The position numbers and the translations under genes were made by a program. From contig CAIQBF010000031.1 of NCBI GenBank assembly GCA_903869975.1, positions 1 to 9,701 of the forward strand: 9,701 bases of DNA, read 5' to 3'. This DNA comes from an uncultured bacterium. GTDB taxonomy: Bacteria; Patescibacteriota; Minisyncoccia; Phycocordibacterales; UBA9973. Of this stretch, positions 1-4,501 are shown piece by piece. The notes under the pieces are model-generated. The model saw only the letters and a list, made by a program, of their open reading frames with translations, was not told where the DNA came from and made no database searches. Numbering within the stretch: position 1 is the first letter of the stretch; each line of letters starts with the position of its first letter.

Positions 1-44
1 GTCCGCGAATCATCGTGGATTAAATGAATATTTTGCATTATGTG

Positions 45-93
45 ATGTATTGGTGACCACAAAAGGGGAGACCTTCTCTGGTCGCCAATACAT
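45..93 (+). other. Long imperfect hairpin of unknown role
   Basis: Bases 45-59 pair with 79-93 to form a 15-bp stem around a 19-base loop; the loop can fold a further GAGA/TCTC stem. The one imperfect pair (54 with 84) is a G.U wobble in plus-strand RNA but an A.C mismatch in minus-strand RNA, so a plus-strand transcript is more likely to use it. No T-run follows, so it is not a standard terminator. It may be the 3' structure of a gene left of the window. The rest of 1-155 holds nothing else I recognise. Confidence 0.45.
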
Positions 94-155
94 GCATATC
101 AAGGTAGTGAAGTTATTTTTACACTACAACAAATAAATATGCTCGTCAAAATCTG

Positions 156-228
156 TGCGCGATAGAGGATTCGAACCTCTGACCCTCCCCACGTCAAGGG
201 GATGCTCTACCAACTGAGCTAACCGCGC
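156..228 (-). tRNA. tRNA-Val(GAC)
   Basis: The minus strand folds into a complete cloverleaf of 73 bases. The acceptor stem is GCGCGGT with ATCGCGC (one G.T pair), the D arm holds GCTCAGTTGGTAGAGC, the anticodon stem is TCCCC/GGGGA around loop TTGACGT (anticodon GAC), and the T arm is AGAGG-TTCGAAT-CCTCT. The discriminator base is A. The next bases are CAG, so CCA is not encoded and must be added after transcription. It reads GTC and GTT valine codons. Confidence 0.97.
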
Positions 229-238
229 GTACTAGACC

Positions 239-267
239 AGAGTAGCAGGAAAATGGGTATTTTTCAA
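239..267 (-). promoter_or_regulatory. Probable promoter of tRNA-Val
   Basis: On the minus strand a TTGAAA -35 box (262-267) and an extended -10 box TGC-TACTCT (TACTCT at 239-244) are 17 bases apart. The -10 ends 10 bases before the tRNA, fitting a very short 5' leader. The -10 hexamer itself is weak; the spacing and the TG dinucleotide are the main support. Confidence 0.5.
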
Positions 268-347
268 ATGGAAGCGGAGGGCGAGGGATTCGCTTGCTAA
301 AACATGGATATTGTGGCATGGTAATAGTCATTGCTTTCTTCACAACT

Positions 348-353
348 TAATAT
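348..353 (+). promoter_or_regulatory. Possible -10 box giving a leaderless mRNA
   Basis: TAATAT lies 8 bases upstream of the ATG at 362, so transcription would start within a couple of bases of the codon. It matches TATAAT at four of six positions and no clear -35 is seen. It is reported because several other genes here show the same spacing. Confidence 0.3.
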
Positions 354-361
354 CGTATTTT

Positions 362-1252
362 ATGAGAGAACTTGCTCAAATACTCTATTTCTTCCTCCTG
401 CCTATATTCATGGTGTGCTCATCATGCCCCGTGATTCGGTACCATAGCGTTCCTACACAGCGGGTATTTTGCGTCAAGAATCCTGGGCTTCTTAAGATCA
501 AGCCCATTGAGCTTGGATACACGGCTATACATCCGGAACCAGTGATGGAGCACCTCGTGATGATCGGTACGGTAGACATCTATGGCGGCGACAATGACAC
601 CGGACGCATTCTGCGCGCGCTGCGCTACAAGAATGTTGCCGATGCTGTTGAGGCTCGGTATTTTTGGATGCCGAAAGGTACGATCCTTGCCATGATGGCG
701 CATGAGTCAGGCGGCAGTATGACTGTTCCGAATTCTTCCAATGACGGGGGAGTCGGCGGTATTCATATGCAGCCAATGCTCGCCGAGAAATTTGGCCTCT
801 GTACGTATGGTTGCTGTACGTTGCTTGTATGTAGGCCGCATGGTTCGACACTCCGAAGTCTTATCGAGAAAGATAGTTCGGGCGGGAAACGCCTTGTCGT
901 ATACGATGATCGTTTTCACCCAGTACTTGATCTCGATGCTGTTGGTCGGATGCTGACTGTGTATTCGTGTGGGAATCGTATTCCTGGACTGACTGCGTAC
1001 CAGACTTCTATTCGTCGGTACAGCGGAAAATGGAACTACGCGAAGTATCTTCTTCGTGTCGAGAAATTTCGTTCCTGGGTGCTTGATACGGTATTTATAT
1101 CGCGACTAGAATCGAGGTTCAATGAACTCAATCCGGAGCTTACTATAGACGGCAAGCGGTCGGGCTTCAAAGAATATCTTGAAGCTACTCAGCTCCAAAA
1201 TGAGAATTACGGACTTCGGGAGTATAAGCTTCTCGGCGCTTGTAATTTCTAA
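362..1252 (+). CDS. Exported lytic transglycosylase/lysozyme-like protein
   Basis: The 296-residue product probably cleaves peptidoglycan glycan strands outside the membrane. Residues 1-22 are a hydrophobic signal or anchor segment ending in VCSSC; Cys22 or Cys19 could be a lipoprotein site, but neither matches a clean lipobox. Residues 103-140 resemble the core of the SLT/lysozyme-like fold: PKGTILAMMAHESGGS with Glu115 as candidate catalytic acid, then GGVGGIHMQP (129-138) in the place of the GLMQ motif. A later helix (DLDAVGRMLT, 190-199) and the YSGKWNYAKYLLRVE stretch (220-234) fit the end of that fold. I chose ATG 362 because it starts the signal segment; a longer frame from TTG 311 adds 17 unconvincing residues. 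Nine cysteines, four of them at 147-157, are unusual. The C-terminal 60 residues are unassigned. The gene stands alone before a strong terminator. The family call is moderately sure. Confidence 0.68.
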   Translation: MRELAQILYFFLLPIFMVCSSCPVIRYHSVPTQRVFCVKNPGLLKIKPIELGYTAIHPEPVMEHLVMIGTVDIYGGDNDTGRILRALRYKNVADAVEARYFWMPKGTILAMMAHESGGSMTVPNSSNDGGVGGIHMQPMLAEKFGLCTYGCCTLLVCRPHGSTLRSLIEKDSSGGKRLVVYDDRFHPVLDLDAVGRMLTVYSCGNRIPGLTAYQTSIRRYSGKWNYAKYLLRVEKFRSWVLDTVFISRLESRFNELNPELTIDGKRSGFKEYLEATQLQNENYGLREYKLLGACNF

Positions 1253-1261
1253 TGTAATTTG

Positions 1262-1296
1262 AATACCCAGCACGGCAACGTGTTGGGTATTTTTCT
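1262..1296 (+). terminator. Rho-independent terminator
   Basis: A 13-bp stem (1262-1274 with 1279-1291, one G.U pair) closes on a GCAA tetraloop of GNRA type and runs into TTTTTCT. It lies 10 bases after the stop codon of the lytic transglycosylase-like gene. Confidence 0.9.
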
Positions 1297-1358
1297 ACCG
1301 AGAGGAAAGCATTGCTATTTTTTAAGATTCATGGTAGAAAGAGCGCCATTCCTAACCG

Positions 1359-1364
1359 TATAAT
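1359..1364 (+). promoter_or_regulatory. -10 box of the 1388 gene
   Basis: A perfect TATAAT hexamer predicts a transcript starting near 1371, with a leader of about 17 bases and no Shine-Dalgarno sequence. No recognisable -35 box and no TG extension are present. Confidence 0.5.
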
Positions 1365-1387
1365 TTCACCCATTTAAAATTGAACGA

Positions 1388-1810
1388 ATGAAAAAACTTG
1401 TGGTTTTAATGTTAGACGACAGTGCGTCGGTTGATTACTTAGCCAAACATCGGGATGCAGTAGCCTTGTCTGTGAAGAAAACCGAGGTACTTAAGCCGGG
1501 GCAAGAATCTTTGTTATTTTTACCCAAAACCGTTCGACCAACGGAATACCTTTTTTTACAATTCGACAAAAAACCGAATGAAGAAATCCAGGATTACGTG
1601 CGAGCACTCAACATGGCGTTTCCCAATGAAAAGGTTGGACTACTGATGCCGGCTCCTTCTAGTGAGCCACAAATTAACTCCATCTTTGATGCCGTGCGAG
1701 ACACATGTCAGGACACTCAAGTACTACGGATATCTTTTCCGCATTTACGGCGTAAGATAAAAGCCGGACAATGGTTTCTTTTAAGCAACAGTGTTCAGGC
1801 ACATGCCTAA
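1388..1810 (+). CDS. Hypothetical protein, 140 residues
   Basis: I do not recognise this protein. It starts at ATG with MKKLVVLMLDDSASVDYL; the opening beta-strand-like KLVVLMLDD could begin an alpha/beta fold but no family motif follows. It has no signal peptide or membrane segment, so it is probably cytosolic. Hydrophobic strands alternate with charged helices (SLLFLP at 41-46, YLFLQF at 54-59, KVGLLMPAP at 82-90, FDAVRDTC at 100-107), and the C-terminus LRRKIKAGQWFLLS is basic. It sits between a TATAAT promoter and a strong terminator, so it is probably transcribed alone. The reading frame is well supported by these flanking signals; the function is unknown. Confidence 0.75.
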   Translation: MKKLVVLMLDDSASVDYLAKHRDAVALSVKKTEVLKPGQESLLFLPKTVRPTEYLFLQFDKKPNEEIQDYVRALNMAFPNEKVGLLMPAPSSEPQINSIFDAVRDTCQDTQVLRISFPHLRRKIKAGQWFLLSNSVQAHA

Positions 1811-1832
1811 AAAGGAGATTGTTTTACACACT

Positions 1833-1868
1833 AGACCCGTCGCATGAAAATGCTTCGGGTCTTTTTTT
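1833..1868 (+). terminator. Rho-independent terminator
   Basis: AGACCCG (1833-1839) pairs with CGGGTCT (1856-1862). Inside, GCAT and ATGC form a second short stem around a GAAA tetraloop. Seven T follow (1862-1868). It ends the 1388 gene, 22 bases after its stop. Confidence 0.92.
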
Positions 1869-1903
1869 ATACAAGGAACATTACATTTTATACTCTGGGA
1901 TAT

Positions 1904-1934
1904 AAAAAAGCCCCGCAACATATGTTGCGGGGCT
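1904..1934 (-). terminator. Rho-independent terminator (minus strand)
   Basis: A perfect 26-base palindrome (1909-1934, AGCCCCGCAACAT and its complement) is followed on the minus strand by a T-run (complement of 1904-1909). It lies 33 bases after the stop of the small secreted-protein gene. With the plus-strand terminator at 1833 it insulates two convergent genes. Confidence 0.9.
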
Positions 1935-1967
1935 CTAGGGTTTTTAGGTTTTGCTCCACTATACTAT

Positions 1968-2360
1968 TTACTGAGATAGAACTACTATCGTTTCAGTGGC
2001 GGCGTTGTTGCTGTTGGCGTTCATGTGAAAATGAACTGGGTACCTTCCGCAAAGAAAAGCGCGGCCAACCACATAGTGGTTGTTTGTTAGGACTACGGTT
2101 TCTTCCGATATCGTCTTACCGGTTGATTCGTCCAGAATGGTTAACACCCCTGTCCCGTCTTCGCTTGAGTAGCAGTCGATGCTGTAATTTCCGTTTCCGA
2201 GCGACGTTATCGCAAGGGAAACTTCGGCTACATCGTTCACTGCTTTTGCTGGCGTCGATGTTGTTACGGTGGTAGTCGTCGGTATTGTGACTACTTTTGC
2301 CTGCGCTTGCTGCGCCAGGATTGCTCCTAATACAAGGAGCGAAAAGAATACTTTCTTCAT
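1968..2360 (-). CDS. Small secreted protein of unknown function
   Basis: The 130-residue product begins with a classic signal peptide: MKK, a hydrophobic core VFFSLLVLGAILA (4-16) and an AQA cleavage site after residue 21. The mature part opens with a threonine-rich, probably disordered stretch (26-36) and continues with alternating polar and hydrophobic residues that suggest a small beta-sandwich (VSLAITSLGNGNYSIDCYSS, then GTGVLTILDESTGKTIS). Cys63 and Cys104 could form a disulfide. It ends with an Asn-rich turn and IVVLSQ. No membrane anchor or cell-wall sorting signal is seen, so it is probably released or bound outside the membrane. It has its own promoter and terminator and is transcribed alone. 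I do not recognise a family. Confidence 0.82.
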   Translation of the reverse strand: MKKVFFSLLVLGAILAQQAQAKVVTIPTTTTVTTSTPAKAVNDVAEVSLAITSLGNGNYSIDCYSSEDGTGVLTILDESTGKTISEETVVLTNNHYVVGRAFLCGRYPVHFHMNANSNNAATETIVVLSQ

Positions 2361-2392
2361 TTGTTAAACGCGCTTTTGTACGCGTGGGCCAC

Positions 2393-2421
2393 TTTATACC
2401 ATCTTTATTGGAATAATGCAA
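2393..2421 (-). promoter_or_regulatory. Promoter of the small secreted-protein gene
   Basis: On the minus strand TTGCAT (2416-2421) lies 17 bases before an extended -10 box TGG-TATAAA (TATAAA at 2393-2398). The predicted 5' leader is about 25 bases and has no Shine-Dalgarno sequence before the ATG at 2360. Confidence 0.6.
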
Positions 2422-2489
2422 GTGTCTTGCGCTTGCCCTCCCGAATTGACTCCCTAAACGAATACCGAGGTATTACCTGGGTAAGTCTA

Positions 2490-2516
2490 TTGACAGATCC
2501 CCAATACTATTATAAT
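2490..2516 (+). promoter_or_regulatory. Promoter of the 2552 gene
   Basis: Perfect TTGACA (2490-2495) and TATAAT (2511-2516) hexamers are separated by only 15 bases, short of the usual 17. Transcription should start near 2523, so the in-frame TTG at 2519 would not be in the mRNA. This favours the GTG at 2552 as translation start. Confidence 0.65.
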
Positions 2517-2551
2517 TTTTGTTCATTCTTTCACATTTTAAAACATACATC

Positions 2552-3289
2552 GTGATACCAAAAACTACAGTATCGACATCGGAGGAGCTGCTTGTCCTCA
2601 TTCGAAAACATATGGCAGGCTCCGGCCTAAAAAAGAGCATATTTAGGAATAGTGGTCCGCCTCTGTGTACTCTGCCTGATTTTGATGCTGCGTATGAAGC
2701 CATCAAGAAACAAGACCTCGAGTCTCTCAGAAGTCTCAAGGAACGGTATGCCGTGATTCATCGCATTCAAGCAGATCTGTTTGCTGGAATCAGTGACTGG
2801 CGCGTCTTTGCGGCGACAAGCTTGCTTGGTCTTTTGGCGCATAAATATGCAAGGTACAAGGAATGGGTAGGTACTCCTGCCTACGAAGCTGAGATGTTCG
2901 CGGTACTGACCGAAGTCGTCGAAGTACTTGAAGGCAAGGGGTGCGATTTTCCCGACCGCAGACCAGAAGAGGCGATCAGAGAACTAAACGTCGTGCTTTT
3001 TAGATATATTACATTCGTGAATTCATCGGGTCGTATTCGCGACACGAAAGATGGCCCGCTATGCGACGTTGCACTACCTTTGAAAAAGCTGACCCGCGAG
3101 CTCGATACTTCTTTTGAATTCTACTTGAAAGAGGCTGGCCTCAATTCTCACGACTTCTTTATAGGTCAGGCGCTTTCTCGGTTATCTGTTTGCTATCTGC
3201 AGAGTGAGTTCCTTGGCTGGTGCGGGAATTTCGTGCAGTACATGCTGAATTGGATTCACGCTAAGATGCAGGAAGAAGTTGCTGTTTAA
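2552..3289 (+). CDS. Hypothetical helical protein, 245 residues
   Basis: I do not recognise this protein. I chose GTG 2552 because the promoter just upstream places the transcript start near 2523; an in-frame TTG at 2519 would precede it, and the next ATG is at 2612. The sequence is mostly amphipathic helix with no signal peptide and no clear membrane span (the LLGLLA at 91-96 is too short). Charged helices include FDAAYEAIKKQDLESLRSLKERY (44-66), FAVLTEVVEVLE (116-127) and the C-terminal helix FVQYMLNWIHAKMQEEV. Four cysteines (39, 131, 171, 214) plus C224 are scattered without a metal-binding pattern. A cytosolic, perhaps structural or binding, role is possible but nothing shows it. It is followed by a strong terminator and is probably transcribed alone. 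Confidence 0.72.
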   Translation: MIPKTTVSTSEELLVLIRKHMAGSGLKKSIFRNSGPPLCTLPDFDAAYEAIKKQDLESLRSLKERYAVIHRIQADLFAGISDWRVFAATSLLGLLAHKYARYKEWVGTPAYEAEMFAVLTEVVEVLEGKGCDFPDRRPEEAIRELNVVLFRYITFVNSSGRIRDTKDGPLCDVALPLKKLTRELDTSFEFYLKEAGLNSHDFFIGQALSRLSVCYLQSEFLGWCGNFVQYMLNWIHAKMQEEVAV

Positions 3290-3299
3290 ACAAACAATG

Positions 3300-3337
3300 T
3301 CCACCGACGGAAAATTCACCGTACGGTGGATTTTTTT
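3300..3337 (+). terminator. Rho-independent terminator
   Basis: TCCACCG (3300-3306) pairs with CGGTGGA (3324-3330). The inner ACGG/CCGT pairs lengthen the stem to 11 bp with one bulged A, and seven T follow. It ends the 2552 gene and lies only 4 bases from the stop of the convergent ART-like gene. No comparable T-run is present on the minus strand. Confidence 0.92.
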
Positions 3338-3341
3338 GAGG

Positions 3342-3992
3342 CTATGCCGAGGCATGTGGGCCGGATTCTATTTCTTTCGGATCGATGATTTGTTTAGAAT
3401 CAAAAGCGATAGCAGTTAAATTTCCTTCGTCGGCAAAAAGTACGCCGTCTAGTCCTTTGTCTTTGAGAAGCTTGCGGAGGTAACTACCGTTCCCGGTATC
3501 AAAGAAGTTAAACGTGGCCATACGTGTGTCTTTTATTGGGGCTAAATGGGAAACCCCTCCGGTGTATAGTCCATCATATGAACCGAGCTTTTTATTACGA
3601 GCGATATTCAATTCTTGGAATTGCAGATCGAAACCTGCCAAATCTTTTTCACTGATGCCAAGCTGAGTCAATTTTTCCCGAAAATTCTTGTATTCGGTAA
3701 AGTGTCCTAAATCGCGGATATCCCAAGGGTTCTTGATATTTAAGTAGCGTGATTTTATGAAGGGTCCGTAGTGTTCTAGGTCGGTTCTGTCTGAAAAGAA
3801 GTATCCAAATTCATTTGCTCCGCCTTTTGTAGACAGGTTTCTTTTACCGATTTCGAAATTTTCAAAATCCGCATTGCTGCGATTATGCATCAATACAGGA
3901 TTACCTTCATTATCAATGATTTTTGTTTCTTCTTTAAGGGATTCCAGTGTTAGCTTCGGAATCGGTTTTTCGAAAGCGAGTCCTTTTTCCAT
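3342..3992 (-). CDS. Stand-alone ADP-ribosyltransferase-like protein (ART-PolyVal type)
   Basis: The 216-residue product resembles the ADP-ribosyltransferase domain usually embedded in very large polyvalent proteins of phages and conjugative elements. Residues 25-38 (IIDNEGNPVLMHNR) match the family opening, a DxxGxP turn then a strand with His36, normally in a YHGT-like motif. GANEFGYFFSD (58-68) fits the next conserved strand, YLNIKNPWDI (83-92) the central strand, and KDKGLDGVLFADEG (177-190) followed by AIAFDSKQI (194-202) the C-terminal core, with Glu189 as a possible catalytic residue. Such enzymes move ADP-ribose from NAD to a target; target and activity here are unknown. Family members I know carry a small residue and Thr/Ser after the His; here the motif is HNRS. 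No signal peptide is seen. The start ATG follows a -10-like box by 6 bases. It lies between tRNA-Ser and a convergent gene, with no immunity partner visible. It is richer in A+T than nrdAB. The family is recognised from memory. Confidence 0.72.
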   Translation of the reverse strand: MEKGLAFEKPIPKLTLESLKEETKIIDNEGNPVLMHNRSNADFENFEIGKRNLSTKGGANEFGYFFSDRTDLEHYGPFIKSRYLNIKNPWDIRDLGHFTEYKNFREKLTQLGISEKDLAGFDLQFQELNIARNKKLGSYDGLYTGGVSHLAPIKDTRMATFNFFDTGNGSYLRKLLKDKGLDGVLFADEGNLTAIAFDSKQIIDPKEIESGPHASA

Positions 3993-3998
3993 GTATTC

Positions 3999-4004
3999 AT
4001 TTTA
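3999..4004 (-). promoter_or_regulatory. -10 box giving a leaderless ART mRNA
   Basis: TAAAAT on the minus strand ends 6 bases before the ATG at 3992, so transcription should begin at or next to the A of ATG. No -35 box or TG extension is seen. An earlier ATG overlapping this box is out of frame. Confidence 0.45.
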
Positions 4005-4057
4005 GCTTAAATACCCACATTAAGGTACTCGGGTCTGCTGATACTAAATACTTACTG

Positions 4058-4144
4058 CGGAGAGGGGGAGATTCGAACTCCCGGTACGGTTTCCCGCACG
4101 CTAGTTTTCGAAACTAGTGCCTTCAACCACTCAGCCACCTCTCC
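4058..4144 (-). tRNA. tRNA-Ser(CGA)
   Basis: The minus strand gives an 87-base class II tRNA. The acceptor stem GGAGAGG/CCTCTCC is perfect, the anticodon stem CTAGT/ACTAG encloses TTCGAAA (anticodon CGA), a long variable arm (GTGCGG-GAAA-CCGTAC) follows, and the T arm is GGGAG-TTCGAAT-CTCCC. The discriminator is G, as expected for serine. The following bases are CAG, so CCA is not encoded. It reads UCG codons. Confidence 0.97.
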
Positions 4145-4175
4145 GTATTCTTTTTTTCCGCGTTTCTTCTGTTTC

Positions 4176-4204
4176 AATCTACCAGAATTCTCTCTCTGCG
4201 TCTA
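4176..4204 (-). promoter_or_regulatory. Probable promoter of tRNA-Ser
   Basis: On the minus strand TAGACG (4199-4204) lies 17 bases before an extended -10 box TGG-TAGATT (TAGATT at 4176-4181). It would start a transcript about 25 bases before the tRNA. Confidence 0.4.
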
Positions 4205-4353
4205 CTTTGCATTCTGACTGTGCATAACTCCGCTTGCAGTTTATTTTTTCTTTATTTTCTTTAAAAAAGCAATGCAGGGAACGGCTCTACAGCTTCGTGT
4301 TCGACACGCGGATATTTTTGTTTTATAAGGTCTGGTTTTGTGTGCTCGGCATC

Positions 4354-4382
4354 TTGTGGCCTTCGTTCGAGGTCGGTATAAT
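4354..4382 (+). promoter_or_regulatory. Promoter of the nrdAB operon
   Basis: TTGTGG (4354-4359) and a perfect TATAAT (4377-4382) are exactly 17 bases apart. Transcription should start near 4389, giving nrdA an untranslated leader of about 99 bases. This is much longer than the other leaders in the window and leaves room for regulation at the RNA level. Confidence 0.65.
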
Positions 4383-4402
4383 CTAGAACCCATTAAGTCG
4401 GT

Positions 4403-4501
4403 ATGAGAAAAAACGGTGCTCGATACATTTTTTCTCACGCAGATTTTACGGGTATTATTATTCAGTGTTTTGATACGAAGTACTCCCATGCCATCACCTG
4501 A
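4403..4501 (+). CDS. Possible 32-residue leader reading frame before nrdA
   Basis: An ATG about 14 bases after the predicted nrdA transcript start opens a 32-codon frame beginning MRKNGARYIFSHADF. Its TGA stop (4499-4501) lies just past the nrdA ATG at 4488, overlapping that gene by 14 bases in another frame. A ribosome finishing it would sit on the nrdA start, so translational coupling is conceivable. It has no Shine-Dalgarno sequence and no visible regulatory codon run. A chance frame is quite possible at this length. Confidence 0.25.
   Translation: MRKNGARYIFSHADFTGIIIQCFDTKYSHAIT
4405..4436 (+). repeat. Inverted repeat in the nrdA leader
   Basis: GAGAAAAAA (4405-4413) and TTTTTTCTC (4428-4436) form a perfect 9-bp, A/T-rich stem around a 14-base loop. 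It lies in the predicted 5' leader of nrdA and covers the start of the short leader frame. It could be an operator or a weak RNA hairpin. It does not match the NrdR box as I know it. Confidence 0.45.

Larger units (their letters stand above)
4145..4487. other. 343-base spacer between tRNA-Ser and nrdA
   Basis: This spacer holds the divergent promoters of tRNA-Ser (minus) and nrdA (plus), then the nrdA leader with an inverted repeat and a possible short reading frame. The middle part (4205-4353) is T-rich and contains one small hairpin, CGTGT-TCG-ACACG near 4298-4310, with a broken T-run after it. I see no long gene there. I looked for a 16-base NrdR box palindrome and saw none. Confidence 0.6.

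Noticed and set aside
104..127. GTAGTG/CACTAC inverted repeat between the first hairpin and tRNA-Val.
   Set aside because: Only 6 bp with a 12-base loop in an A/T-rich stretch; easily expected by chance.
1800..1832. A Shine-Dalgarno-like AAAAAGGAG just after the stop of the 1388 gene.
   Set aside because: No start codon follows at a sensible distance; the ATG at 1844 lies inside the terminator stem and opens a frame that runs antisense through the small secreted-protein gene.
2581..2587. GGAGGAG as a Shine-Dalgarno site for the 2552 gene.
   Set aside because: It encodes Glu-Glu inside the frame, and the next ATG (2612) is 24 bases away, too far for it to act.
4058..4144. Attachment site of an integrated element at tRNA-Ser.
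   Set aside because: I found no second copy of the tRNA 3' end elsewhere in the window and no integrase gene. Only the neighbourhood of the ART-like gene hints at a mobile origin.
4416..4487. An N-terminal extension of nrdA from GTG 4416.
   Set aside because: It would add 24 mostly hydrophobic residues resembling a membrane segment, which a cytosolic reductase should not have. The region also overlaps the leader inverted repeat. ATG 4488 is a better start.
4145..4487. An NrdR box or a known nucleotide-sensing riboswitch before nrdA.
   Set aside because: No 16-base palindrome of the NrdR type and no recognisable riboswitch core were visible by eye.
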